Part shown: positions 1 to 6,506 of the stretch, one piece after another
Layout of the letters: every line of letters begins with the position of its first letter
Position numbering within the stretch: the first letter of the stretch is position 1
DNA from: Bacillota bacterium
GTDB taxonomy: Bacteria; Bacillota; Clostridia; Oscillospirales; Ruminococcaceae
Reading direction: 5' to 3'
Assembly (NCBI GenBank): GCA_023443315.1
Contig: JAEZVA010000038.1
Coordinates: 1 to 6,523, forward strand
DNA length: 6,523 nucleotides
The notes under the pieces: model-generated
Database searches by the model: none
The model's input: only the letters and a program-made list of their open reading frames with translations
What the model was told of the DNA's origin: nothing
Made by a program: the position numbers and the translations under genes

Positions 1-45
1 AAAATGTAACTCTGATAGTTTTGAACTGGAAGGATTGAAATTGTT

Positions 46-306
46 ATGGAAGTATTAAAGGTTTCAGCAAAATCGATTCCCAATTCGGTTGCAGGGGCAA
101 TCGCGGGGGTCATCCGAGAAAAAGGCATCGTAGAGGTTCAGGCGGTAGGCGCGGGCGCATCCAATCAAGCGGTTAAGGCAGTGGCGATTGCCAGAGGGTA
201 TCTTGCCCCGTCGGGCATCGACCTTGTGTGCATCCCCGCGTTTGCCAATGTAACGATTGACGGCGAGGATCGCACCGCAATCAAGCTGATTGTGGAGCCG
301 CGATAG
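46..306 (+). CDS. spoVS: Stage V sporulation protein S (SpoVS)
   Basis: This 86-residue protein is the full usual length of SpoVS, a small Alba-like-fold protein thought to bind nucleic acid. In Bacillus subtilis it is needed for stage V of sporulation (spore coat and core maturation) and affects septation. The sequence shows the family pattern end to end: the opening MEVLKVSAKSIPNSVAGAIA (1-20), the central GAGASNQAVKAVAIARGYLA (35-54), the CIPAF turn (62-66) and the closing DGEDRTAIKLIVEPR (72-86). The resemblance to the B. subtilis protein, recalled from memory, is very high along the whole length. The ATG at 46 follows a purine-rich GGAAGGA (28-34) by 11 bases, a slightly long spacing, and the conserved N-terminus confirms this start. 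A terminator follows 46 bases after the stop, so the gene ends its transcript. Only 45 bases lie upstream, so its promoter or upstream partner cannot be seen. Confidence 0.97.
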   Translation: MEVLKVSAKSIPNSVAGAIAGVIREKGIVEVQAVGAGASNQAVKAVAIARGYLAPSGIDLVCIPAFANVTIDGEDRTAIKLIVEPR

Positions 307-352
307 CCGCCCGAATACATAAACGCGCAGTCAATCATGCAAAAGTTACCTC

Positions 353-388
353 AAACGGCGGGAGAGCATAATGCTCCCGCCGTTTTTT
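353..388 (+). terminator. Rho-independent terminator after spoVS
   Basis: A ten-pair GC-rich stem, ACGGCGGGAG (355-364) with CTCCCGCCGT (374-383), is extended by two A-T pairs and followed directly by six T residues (383-388). The loop is about nine bases. An alternative inner pairing, GAGC with GCTC, leaves a five-base loop and a two-base bulge. Stem strength and T-tract are those of a classic intrinsic terminator. It insulates spoVS from the lipoprotein gene downstream. Confidence 0.95.
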
Positions 389-389
389 G

Positions 390-419
390 TTGCGTAGCCA
401 CCGAATTTGAGATTATAAT
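390..419 (+). promoter_or_regulatory. Candidate upstream sigma-A promoter for the lipoprotein gene
   Basis: A perfect TATAAT -10 box lies at 414-419. The best -35 match at a usual distance is TTGCGT (390-395, 18-base spacer), which agrees with TTGACA at only three positions. It lies directly behind the spoVS terminator, in non-coding sequence about 95 bases before the lipoprotein start. The -10 is convincing and the -35 is weak. It may work together with, or be replaced by, the extended -10 element at 452-460. Confidence 0.4.
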
Positions 420-451
420 AGTTGAAGCGGCTCGTACCGACGCCAGATTTG

Positions 452-460
452 TGGTATACT
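452..460 (+). promoter_or_regulatory. Candidate extended -10 promoter for the lipoprotein gene
   Basis: TGGTATACT at 452-460 fits the extended -10 form TGnTATAAT with one mismatch. No good -35 hexamer sits 16-18 bases upstream, which extended -10 promoters can tolerate. TTGAAG at 422-427 lies too far away (27 bases). Transcription would start near 467 and give a leader of roughly 45 bases carrying the GGAGGTG ribosome binding site. Confidence 0.45.
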
Positions 461-501
461 GAGTCTGCCCAAGTTTGTAATATAAAGATAACCCTAAACA
501 C

Positions 502-508
502 GGAGGTG
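502..508 (+). promoter_or_regulatory. Ribosome binding site of the lipoprotein gene
   Basis: GGAGGTG is a near-complete match to the 16S anti-Shine-Dalgarno sequence and ends four bases before the ATG at 513. This fixes the start of the solute-binding lipoprotein. Confidence 0.85.
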
Positions 509-512
509 CGGT

Positions 513-578
513 ATGCAGCCGTATTATTTTAAGATAGCCTTGGTTTTCGTTTGCGCCATATTCATACTAACATCATGC
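513..578 (+). other. Lipoprotein signal peptide and lipobox
   Basis: The encoded N-terminus has a charged start with Lys7, a hydrophobic stretch from Ile8 to Leu19, then L-T-S-C. Cleavage by signal peptidase II would occur before Cys22 (codon 576-578). After it comes Ala-Pro-Ala-Ala-Gly and a serine-rich tether, typical of Gram-positive membrane-anchored binding proteins. Confidence 0.9.
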
Positions 579-2123
579 GCCCCAGCGGCAGGGGACTGGT
601 CCTCGTCGGCTTCCTCTCTTCCTGCTGAGACCTCTTCGCGGCCGCAGGAGGGCATACCCTCCCGCCCTATTATACAAAAGGACGGACGGTTTCAAATACC
701 CTACGACAGCAGCGACTCGCTGCACCCGTACCGCTCCTCATCCGCGCTCAACAACGCGCTGCACACCTTGGTGTACGACAGCCTAGTAAAGCTCGATAAC
801 GACTTTACTCCGGTTATGAGCATCGCGTCGGATATCCAGATAGATGGTGCGGTTTGCACCGTTACCCTAAAAAACGGCGTTCGGTTTTCGGATGGCTCTC
901 CGCTCACCGCCATCGACGTGCGGTATTCCATCGATTGCATTCGGTCGTCTGGCTCGCTGTATGCGAGCAGGTTGAGCAATGTAGTAAGTTATGCGGTGCA
1001 GGATGATAGGACACTGGTGATCACCCTGCAGTCTCCCGACAACCTGTTTGTCAATCTGCTTGATTTTCCCGTTATTCAAAGCGGAACAAACCAAAGAGAC
1101 TATCCCGTTGGCAGCGGCAGGTATCGGTACGCGGAGGATGAGCCTCCACAAAACGAAAGCAGCGACGAGGAGAGTGCGGACGTCGCCGACATTCGTCTTG
1201 TAGCAAACCCCGAGTGGCACGGCGGTACCATCCAGACCTTTAGAGAGCTGTACCTGACTGCATACGATTACAGCCAGTCGCTCATTTATACATTAAAGTC
1301 GGGTGCGATTGACTTTGCATTTACCGACCTTGCTCAGGCACAAAGCTCCACTAACATGGGCAGCAGCCCGATTCAGGTACCGTTAACAAACCTTGTTTAC
1401 GTCGGGGTGAACAACACAAGCGGGGTAACGTCAGCGGCGTCATTTCGCAAGGCACTGTCACTGTGTTTTGATCGCAGCCAGATCGTGTCCGAGGCGTTTT
1501 TATCCCGCGCAACCCCCTCATCCACCCCCTTTAACCCCAATATGTACGCCACAAAGGAGCTGGACAACCAGCTGTATGCAGACGTAGAGGGCGCAAACTC
1601 TATACTCGATGCCCTTGGTTATACCGCGCGTGACGAACAAGGCTACCGCATGTATGGCAACAACCGCCTAACCTTGTCTGTACTCGTAAACACTGATAAT
1701 TTTTATCGTACCCAGGCGGCACGCGTGATAAAGGAGAACCTGTCACAGGTGGGGATAGACTGCGTAATCACCGAGCGCAATCCCGGAGATTATCTGTCCG
1801 CCGTCCGGGCGTCGGACTTTTCGCTGTATATCGGAGAGACCAAGCTTTATACCAATAACGACCTCAGCCCATTCTTTACAGGCGACGGGGCACTTTCCTA
1901 CGGTGGTACGGCAAACGGTTCTGTCGCGTCCTCTTATTTTTCATTGCGGCGGGGCGAAATTGACTTTAACTATTTTAGCAATGCGTTCTTTGAACAGTCT
2001 CCCTTTATTCCACTGGTGTTCCGCAACGGCGTATCCTTTTTTACGCAGACGATGTCTTACAACGTAAAGTCTTCAATGAGCGACCCGTTTTTTAATATTG
2101 AGGACTGGACCTATGCACGTTAG
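513..2123 (+). CDS. ABC transporter substrate-binding lipoprotein, family 5 (peptide/nickel type)
   Basis: This 536-residue protein is a predicted surface lipoprotein of the SBP_bac_5 (OppA/DppA-like) class, which captures peptides or other small ligands and delivers them to an ABC permease. Residues 1-21 form a signal peptide with one Lys and a hydrophobic core, ending in the lipobox L19-T20-S21-C22; Cys22 would carry the lipid. A Ser/Pro-rich tether (about 23-50) follows. Family hallmarks come next: SLHPY (69-73), LVYDSLVKLDNDFTP (86-100), TLKNGVRFSDGSPLTAIDV (118-136), VGSGRY (199-204), NPEWHGG (232-238), FRKALSLCFDRSQIV (311-325), the NSILDALGY segment (362-370) and a late lobe with GEIDFNYFSNAFFEQSPFIPL. 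Length is normal for the family. An acidic stretch (208-226) is unusual. No permease or ATPase gene adjoins it, so the ligand cannot be assigned. It has its own candidate promoters and a GGAGGTG ribosome binding site. The family call is secure; transport of peptide rather than another solute is unproven. Confidence 0.93.
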   Translation: MQPYYFKIALVFVCAIFILTSCAPAAGDWSSSASSLPAETSSRPQEGIPSRPIIQKDGRFQIPYDSSDSLHPYRSSSALNNALHTLVYDSLVKLDNDFTPVMSIASDIQIDGAVCTVTLKNGVRFSDGSPLTAIDVRYSIDCIRSSGSLYASRLSNVVSYAVQDDRTLVITLQSPDNLFVNLLDFPVIQSGTNQRDYPVGSGRYRYAEDEPPQNESSDEESADVADIRLVANPEWHGGTIQTFRELYLTAYDYSQSLIYTLKSGAIDFAFTDLAQAQSSTNMGSSPIQVPLTNLVYVGVNNTSGVTSAASFRKALSLCFDRSQIVSEAFLSRATPSSTPFNPNMYATKELDNQLYADVEGANSILDALGYTARDEQGYRMYGNNRLTLSVLVNTDNFYRTQAARVIKENLSQVGIDCVITERNPGDYLSAVRASDFSLYIGETKLYTNNDLSPFFTGDGALSYGGTANGSVASSYFSLRRGEIDFNYFSNAFFEQSPFIPLVFRNGVSFFTQTMSYNVKSSMSDPFFNIEDWTYAR

Positions 2124-2155
2124 TCTAAAAAAATAAATAAAACGGACGATTGGTA

Positions 2156-2184
2156 TTAAGTTTTTCTTATTAATGTGTTATAAT
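2156..2184 (+). promoter_or_regulatory. Sigma-A promoter with extended -10, driving yloU-yloV-recG
   Basis: A perfect TATAAT (2179-2184) is preceded by TG at 2176-2177, giving the extended -10 TGTTATAAT. TTAAGT (2156-2161) lies 17 bases upstream as a partial -35, and the surrounding DNA is AT-rich. The start point would be near 2191, leaving a leader of about 77 bases before yloU. This is the best promoter in the window and probably the main one for the yloU operon. Confidence 0.75.
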
Positions 2185-2232
2185 AATCCTGATTTAATCC
2201 GAAAAGCCGAATGTTTGGTAGACATTACTTTA

Positions 2233-2254
2233 TCAGCCGGCAGCTGTCCGGTGA
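2233..2254 (+). promoter_or_regulatory. Small hairpin in the yloU leader, next to the ribosome binding site
   Basis: TCA-g-CCGG (2233-2240) can pair with CCGGTGA (2248-2254) around the seven-base loop CAGCTGT, with one bulged G. It ends four bases before the GGAGG at 2258-2262 and could influence ribosome access. It has no T-tract, so it is not a terminator. Function is speculative. Confidence 0.3.
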
Positions 2255-2267
2255 AATGGAGGTTAGT

Positions 2268-2624
2268 ATGATCAGAATCGAAAACCCAATGGGATATATC
2301 GAGATTTCAGCCGATTACTTTGCGAATCTGGTGGGTTCTGCCGCATCGAGCTGCTTTGGCGTGGCGGGCATGGCGACCAGTGGCACCGTACAGGGGCTGC
2401 GTTCGCTTATCGTATCCCCCGACCTGCCGGATAAAGGGGTTCGTATCCGCAACCGCGACGGCAGGCTTGAGATTGACCTGCACATCGTGGTTACCTATGG
2501 CGTCAACATCGCCGCCATCGTAAAAAGCATTATCAATAAGGTTAGCTATACGGTGGAAGAGACCACCGGTCTGATTGTAAGCAGGGTTAACGTTTATGTA
2601 GACGAAATGAAGCTGGAACAATAG
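2268..2624 (+). CDS. yloU: Asp23/Gls24 family envelope stress response protein, YloU type
   Basis: This 118-residue protein belongs to the Asp23/Gls24 family (DUF322). Members include Staphylococcus aureus Asp23, which is membrane-associated and linked to cell envelope stress, and B. subtilis YloU, of unknown exact function. The family pattern is clear: IENPMGYIEISADYFANLVG (4-23), the Cys-Phe-Gly-Val-Ala-Gly-Met turn (about 29-35), the GVRIRNRDGRLEIDLHIVV strand pair, VTYGVNI, and the closing YTVEETTGLIVSRVNVYVDE. There is no signal peptide or membrane segment, so it should be cytoplasmic. I chose the ATG at 2268 because GGAGGTT (2258-2264) sits at ideal distance and the family begins here. 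An in-frame ATG at 2211 would add 19 unconserved residues without a ribosome binding site. It lies upstream of yloV, as in most Firmicutes. The ribosomal gene rpmB, often its other neighbour, is absent from this window; the lipoprotein gene occupies that side. Confidence 0.94.
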   Translation: MIRIENPMGYIEISADYFANLVGSAASSCFGVAGMATSGTVQGLRSLIVSPDLPDKGVRIRNRDGRLEIDLHIVVTYGVNIAAIVKSIINKVSYTVEETTGLIVSRVNVYVDEMKLEQ

Positions 2625-2765
2625 CTTCGTGTTTTTGATTTGCCTCGTGAGGTAGAGGCGCTCCCGTTTTTGCGGACACTTTAGCGCGGACGGGGCAGCT
2701 GTGCGCAAAGCAACATGCTCTTTATTAAATAACTGCCGGTGCACAGCGGCGGAATGGGTGAAGAT
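2625..2765 (+). other. Non-coding yloU-yloV spacer with hairpin potential
   Basis: I see no gene in this gap. It contains an inverted repeat, GCCTC (2642-2646) with GAGGC (2655-2659), around an eight-base loop. A run of five T residues (2667-2671) comes seven bases later, too far for a standard terminator. A second possible pairing joins GCGCT (2658-2662) with AGCGC (2683-2687), and CCCGT (2663-2667) could pair with ACGGG (2690-2694). No convincing promoter is present. It may be an attenuator, an RNA-processing site or simply spacer. Confidence 0.35.
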
Positions 2766-4421
2766 GTGATAAACGGAAATACACTAAGAGACGCCATTAT
2801 ATCAGGCGCTAACAGTATTGTAAACAAACGGCTCGCAGTAGACGAGCTGAACGTTTTTCCCGTACCGGACGGTGACACCGGAACCAATATGTCTATGACC
2901 ATCTCTGCAGGCGCAAGGGAGCTTAAGCGGATGGATAACGCCACAGTGGGAGAGGTTGCGTCGGTTGCGGCGTCTGCGGTTTTGCGCGGTGCGCGGGGCA
3001 ACTCGGGCGTAATCTTGTCGCTGCTGTTCCGCGGCTTTTCCAAAGGTCTTGCAGGGCTTACTACAGCGGATGGCAAGCAGTTCGCACACGCACTTGGCCT
3101 TGGCGTTTCTGCCGCATATAAGGCGGTTATGAAGCCCACCGAGGGCACCATGCTCACCGTCGCAAGGGTGGCGGCAGAGAAGGCGACAGCGGCAAGTGAG
3201 ACCGAGCACGACGCGGTTGCTATTTGGCGCCTTATCGTACAGGAATCTAAGGCTGCGCTCGATACGACCCCCGACCTGCTGCCTGTATTGAAAAAAGCGG
3301 GCGTTGTGGATGCGGGTGGTATGGGTCTGCTTGTAATCTTTGAGGGCATGCTGCAGGTGTTCGAGGGCGGCGAGATTGTCGCCGAACGTGCCGAGTCCCC
3401 TGCAAAGCAGGTGGATACGTTTGTATCACAGAAAAACGCGGCGGGCGCCGACCTGCACGAAGAGATTACGTTTACCTACTGCACCGAGTTTATCGTGCAA
3501 AAATCCTCCCCCGACGCAAACGCGCTGCGTCTGCGCGCCTATCTTGAAACAATAGGTGACAGCGTTGTTGTCGTAGACGACGACGATATTATTAAGATTC
3601 ATGTGCATACCAACAACCCCGGCAATGCGATGCAGGAGGGCCTTGCTTACGGCTCGCTGCACAATATGAAGATAGAAAACATGCGCGAGCAGCACGACAA
3701 TAAGGTAGCTGAGGCGCAGGTGGCAAAAGAGGTGCACGAGGTGGTACCCGTTGACCCCGAAATCCCGTTTGGGTTTGTGGCGGTGGCAGCGGGCGAAGGG
3801 CTTCGGCAGCTGTTTACCGACCTTGGCTGCGGCTGTGTAGTCAGCGGCGGACAGACCATGAACCCCAGCACCGACGACATCCTGCGCGCGGTCGAAAAGG
3901 TGCCCGCGTCTACGGTGTTTGTACTGCCCAACAACAAGAACATCATCATGGCGGCGGAACAGGTCATTTCACTGGCCGACCGACGTGTTATTGTACTGCC
4001 CACCCGCACCATCCCGCAGGGACTTTCGGCCATGCTGGCGTTTGACCCCGACGCGTCGGTGGAAGACAACCAGATGGGTATGATGAAGGCGGCGGACCAT
4101 GTGGCAACGGGTCAGATTACCTTTGCCGCGCGCGACTCGGATTTTGACGGGCACAAGATTAAGCAGGGCGAGATTTTGGCGCTTGATGGTGGCAAGCTTG
4201 CGTTTGTGGCAAGCGACGTCAGCCTTGCGACGCAACGGCTTGTAAAAAACCTTGTTAAGCGCGACAGCTCCTTTATCACCTTGATATACGGCGAGGGCAT
4301 TACCGAGGAAGAGGCAGAAAAGACTGCGGCGCTGGTTCGCGCAAAGCTTTCCGATGCGGTAGAGGTGCACGTGGTTAACGGCGGACAGCCCGTCTACTAC
4401 TACATCATCTCGGTAGAATAG
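2766..4421 (+). CDS. fakA: DAK2 domain protein YloV / fatty acid kinase subunit FakA
   Basis: This protein (551 residues from the chosen start) matches FakA/YloV, the cytoplasmic ATP-binding subunit that phosphorylates fatty acids held by a FakB (DegV) partner, feeding acyl-phosphate into phospholipid synthesis through PlsX/PlsY. In the 551-residue numbering, the N-terminal DhaL-type kinase domain carries the Mg-nucleotide motif PVPDGDTGTNM (32-42), GARGNSGVI (75-83) and VVDAGGMGL (180-188). The middle domain has YCTEF (238-242) and HVHTNNPG (279-286), giving the family's conserved Cys and His pair. The C-terminal domain has SGGQTMNPSTDDIL (360-373) and LPNNKNI (387-393). No FakB gene is present here. 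Start choice: GTG at 2766 has GGTGA (2757-2761) at suitable spacing and gives the family-like MINGNTL. ATG 2754 and GTG 2739 are in frame but poorly served by ribosome binding sites. recG follows after 23 bases, so the two are co-transcribed. Family identity is very secure; fatty acid kinase activity is inferred from homologues. Confidence 0.94.
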   Translation: MINGNTLRDAIISGANSIVNKRLAVDELNVFPVPDGDTGTNMSMTISAGARELKRMDNATVGEVASVAASAVLRGARGNSGVILSLLFRGFSKGLAGLTTADGKQFAHALGLGVSAAYKAVMKPTEGTMLTVARVAAEKATAASETEHDAVAIWRLIVQESKAALDTTPDLLPVLKKAGVVDAGGMGLLVIFEGMLQVFEGGEIVAERAESPAKQVDTFVSQKNAAGADLHEEITFTYCTEFIVQKSSPDANALRLRAYLETIGDSVVVVDDDDIIKIHVHTNNPGNAMQEGLAYGSLHNMKIENMREQHDNKVAEAQVAKEVHEVVPVDPEIPFGFVAVAAGEGLRQLFTDLGCGCVVSGGQTMNPSTDDILRAVEKVPASTVFVLPNNKNIIMAAEQVISLADRRVIVLPTRTIPQGLSAMLAFDPDASVEDNQMGMMKAADHVATGQITFAARDSDFDGHKIKQGEILALDGGKLAFVASDVSLATQRLVKNLVKRDSSFITLIYGEGITEEEAEKTAALVRAKLSDAVEVHVVNGGQPVYYYIISVE

Positions 4422-4430
4422 TTTTAAATA

Positions 4431-4437
4431 AAGGGGG
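4431..4437 (+). promoter_or_regulatory. Ribosome binding site of recG
   Basis: AAGGGGG lies seven bases before the GTG at 4445, inside the 23-base gap after yloV. It supports the GTG start and translation from a shared mRNA. Confidence 0.75.
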
Positions 4438-4444
4438 ACGTGCC

Positions 4445-6490
4445 GTGTCAAAGCAAGGCTTCCCCGACAACATCAAATATCTAAAGGGCGTAGGCGAAAA
4501 ACGTGCCGAGCTGTACCAAAAGCTCGGCGTGCAAAGCGTCGGCGCCCTTTTGCGCTTATATCCGCGCGATTACCTTGATTTTACCAGCCCGTTTTCCCCA
4601 TCCGATGCGCCGCGCGACACCCCTTGTGTTGTTCGCGCACGGGTGTTTGCCAAAAACCCCGAGCAGCGTATTCGGGGCGGCATGACCCTGTACAAGGTGT
4701 TTGCCACCGATGATACCACCGATCTGGTGCTGACCTTTTTTAACAACAAATTCGCCGCTGCCGCATTGCAGGAGGGCAGCGAATACCTGTTTTACGGCAA
4801 GGTGGGCAGCACCCTGCTTGCCCGTGAGATGACGTCGCCGTTGTACTTTCCCGTTACCGGGCAGCTTGGTCTTGTGCCCGTTTACCCGCTTACAGCAGGG
4901 CTTAGCTCCAAGATTGTGGCGCAGAACGTCAAGCAGGCGCTTACGCTGTTAGACGACACGTTCCCCGACCCGCTGCCCGCCGCGCTGCGGCAGGAGCAGG
5001 AGCTGTGTCATCTATCTTACGCGCTTTCTGCCATCCACTTTCCACCCGATGCCCACGCCCTTGCGGTTGCCCGCAAACGGCTTATCTTTGAGGAGCTGCT
5101 TACCCTGCAGCTTGCCCTTGCAATGATGCGCCGCCGCCCGCGTCAAACAGCGGCGGCAGCGATAACCGATGCGGATATCACCCCGTTTGTGGCGGCTTTG
5201 GGCTTCTCTCTTACCGGCGCGCAGACACGCGCAATCGACGAGGCGCTTGCCGATATGGGGCAGACCGTGCCGATGAACCGCCTGTTGCAGGGCGACGTCG
5301 GATCGGGCAAGACCGCGGTTGCCGCGGCGCTTTGCTATGCGTGCGCAAAAAACGGGGTGCAGTCGGCGTTTATGGCACCCACCGAGATACTTGCCCAGCA
5401 GCATTACGCGTCGCTTGCCCCGCTGCTTGAGGCGATGGGCATTTCCTGCGCGCTGCTGACCGGCTCTGTGAAGGCGGTGCAAAAAAGAGAGATCCTCTCC
5501 CGCCTTGCGTCGGGTGAGATTCAGTTTGTGGTGGGTACGCATGCCCTGCTCACCCCGGAGGTTGGTTTTTCAAGGCTGGGGCTGGTGGTCACCGATGAGC
5601 AGCATCGGTTTGGGGTTTTGCAACGGGCAAGCCTAGCGGATAAGGGCGGGCATCCCCATGTGCTGGTTATGAGCGCAACACCCATCCCGCGCACCCTTGC
5701 GCTGATTATCTACGGTGACCTTGACGTATCGGTGCTCGACGAGCTGCCGCCCGGTCGCCGCCCGGTAAAGACCTATCTGATCGACTCCCCAAAACGGCAC
5801 CGCGCGCTGGGCTTTATCCGTCGGTTTTTGGACGAGGGCAGGCAGGCGTTTATCGTGTGCCCCGCCATTGACGAGGGCGAAGGCGACCTGGTATCTGCCA
5901 CCGAATACGCGGCAAGGCTTACCGAGGAGGACTTTCGCGGCTACCGCGTAGGGCTTGTGCACGGCAGATTAAAGCCCGCGGAGAAGGAACGCATCATGAG
6001 CCGCTTTTATGCGGGCGAGATCTCGCTGCTCGTCTCCACCACCGTCATCGAGGTGGGGGTGGATGTACCAAACGCTGTGGTGATGATGATAGAAAACGCC
6101 GAACGCTTTGGGCTTTCGCAGCTGCACCAGCTGCGTGGGCGGGTGGGGCGCGGGGCGTATGAGTCCCATTGCATTTTGGTCTCGGACGCGACGGGGGAGC
6201 AGACGCTAAAACGCCTGCAAGCGATGTGCAAGACTAACGACGGCTTTCGGCTTGCCGAGGAGGACTTGTCGCTGCGCGGTCCCGGAGACTTTTTCGGCGC
6301 GCGCCAGCACGGTCTGCCCGAGATGAAGCTTGCAAGCCTGGTTGACGACATCGCGACCCTTAAGCTTGCCCAGACCTGTGCGCAGGAGATTTTGGCAGGC
6401 GACCCCACCCTTGCCCGCCCAGAGCATCAAGGGCTTGCCGAAAACGTGCGGCAGATGTACGGTGCGATAGGCACGGCGGGGTTCAACTAA
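4445..6490 (+). CDS. recG: ATP-dependent DNA helicase RecG
   Basis: RecG is a superfamily 2 double-stranded DNA translocase that regresses stalled replication forks and branch-migrates Holliday junctions during recombination and repair. This 681-residue protein is full length for the family. The N-terminus has the helix-hairpin-like KYLKGVGEKRAELYQKLGV (11-29), then the OB-fold wedge domain (about 60-145). The helicase core shows FSLTGAQTRAIDEA (254-267), Walker A GDVGSGKT (283-290), APTEILAQQHY (311-321), GTHALL (364-369), Walker B DEQHRFG (384-390), MSATPIPRT (409-417), STTVIEVGVDVPNA (530-543) and QLHQLRGRVGRG (559-570). The C-terminal TRG region is intact: TNDGFRLAEEDLSLRGPGDF (597-616), then FGARQHGLPE. 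All catalytic motifs are present, so the enzyme should be active. It starts at GTG with the AAGGGGG site upstream and is the third gene of the yloU operon. In B. subtilis, sdaAB and sdaAA separate yloV from recG; here they do not. Confidence 0.98.
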   Translation: MSKQGFPDNIKYLKGVGEKRAELYQKLGVQSVGALLRLYPRDYLDFTSPFSPSDAPRDTPCVVRARVFAKNPEQRIRGGMTLYKVFATDDTTDLVLTFFNNKFAAAALQEGSEYLFYGKVGSTLLAREMTSPLYFPVTGQLGLVPVYPLTAGLSSKIVAQNVKQALTLLDDTFPDPLPAALRQEQELCHLSYALSAIHFPPDAHALAVARKRLIFEELLTLQLALAMMRRRPRQTAAAAITDADITPFVAALGFSLTGAQTRAIDEALADMGQTVPMNRLLQGDVGSGKTAVAAALCYACAKNGVQSAFMAPTEILAQQHYASLAPLLEAMGISCALLTGSVKAVQKREILSRLASGEIQFVVGTHALLTPEVGFSRLGLVVTDEQHRFGVLQRASLADKGGHPHVLVMSATPIPRTLALIIYGDLDVSVLDELPPGRRPVKTYLIDSPKRHRALGFIRRFLDEGRQAFIVCPAIDEGEGDLVSATEYAARLTEEDFRGYRVGLVHGRLKPAEKERIMSRFYAGEISLLVSTTVIEVGVDVPNAVVMMIENAERFGLSQLHQLRGRVGRGAYESHCILVSDATGEQTLKRLQAMCKTNDGFRLAEEDLSLRGPGDFFGARQHGLPEMKLASLVDDIATLKLAQTCAQEILAGDPTLARPEHQGLAENVRQMYGAIGTAGFN

Positions 6491-6506
6491 ACCAGTCGGA
6501 CAGATT

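Noticed and set aside
422..460. TTGAAG (422-427) as the -35 box of the TATACT element
   Set aside because: The spacer would be 27 bases, far beyond the usual 16-18.
2124..2160. A-rich stretch after the lipoprotein gene as a terminator
   Set aside because: No GC-rich hairpin precedes any T-run on the + strand here. Some readthrough into yloU therefore remains possible.
2211..2267. N-terminal extension of YloU from an ATG at 2211
   Set aside because: It has no ribosome binding site, begins only about 20 bases after the predicted transcription start and adds residues absent from the family. GGAGG before 2268 decides the start.
2720..2732. TTTATTAAAT as a -10 box for a separate yloV promoter
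   Set aside because: It is a poor match to TATAAT, and no -35-like hexamer lies 16-18 bases upstream.
2681..3349. Long minus-strand open frame of 222 codons opposite yloV
   Set aside because: It overlaps the conserved FakA kinase domain, has low-complexity Ser/Ala/Pro-rich composition and matches no family I know. It is a mirror of GC-rich codons on the other strand.
3969..4451. Minus-strand open frame of 160 codons across the end of yloV
   Set aside because: The conserved FakA C-terminal domain is coded on the other strand and the product resembles nothing recognisable.
5012..5542. Minus-strand open frame of 176 codons inside recG
   Set aside because: It lies opposite the RecG helicase core, is rich in Arg/His/Cys without any family pattern, and has no independent regulatory context.
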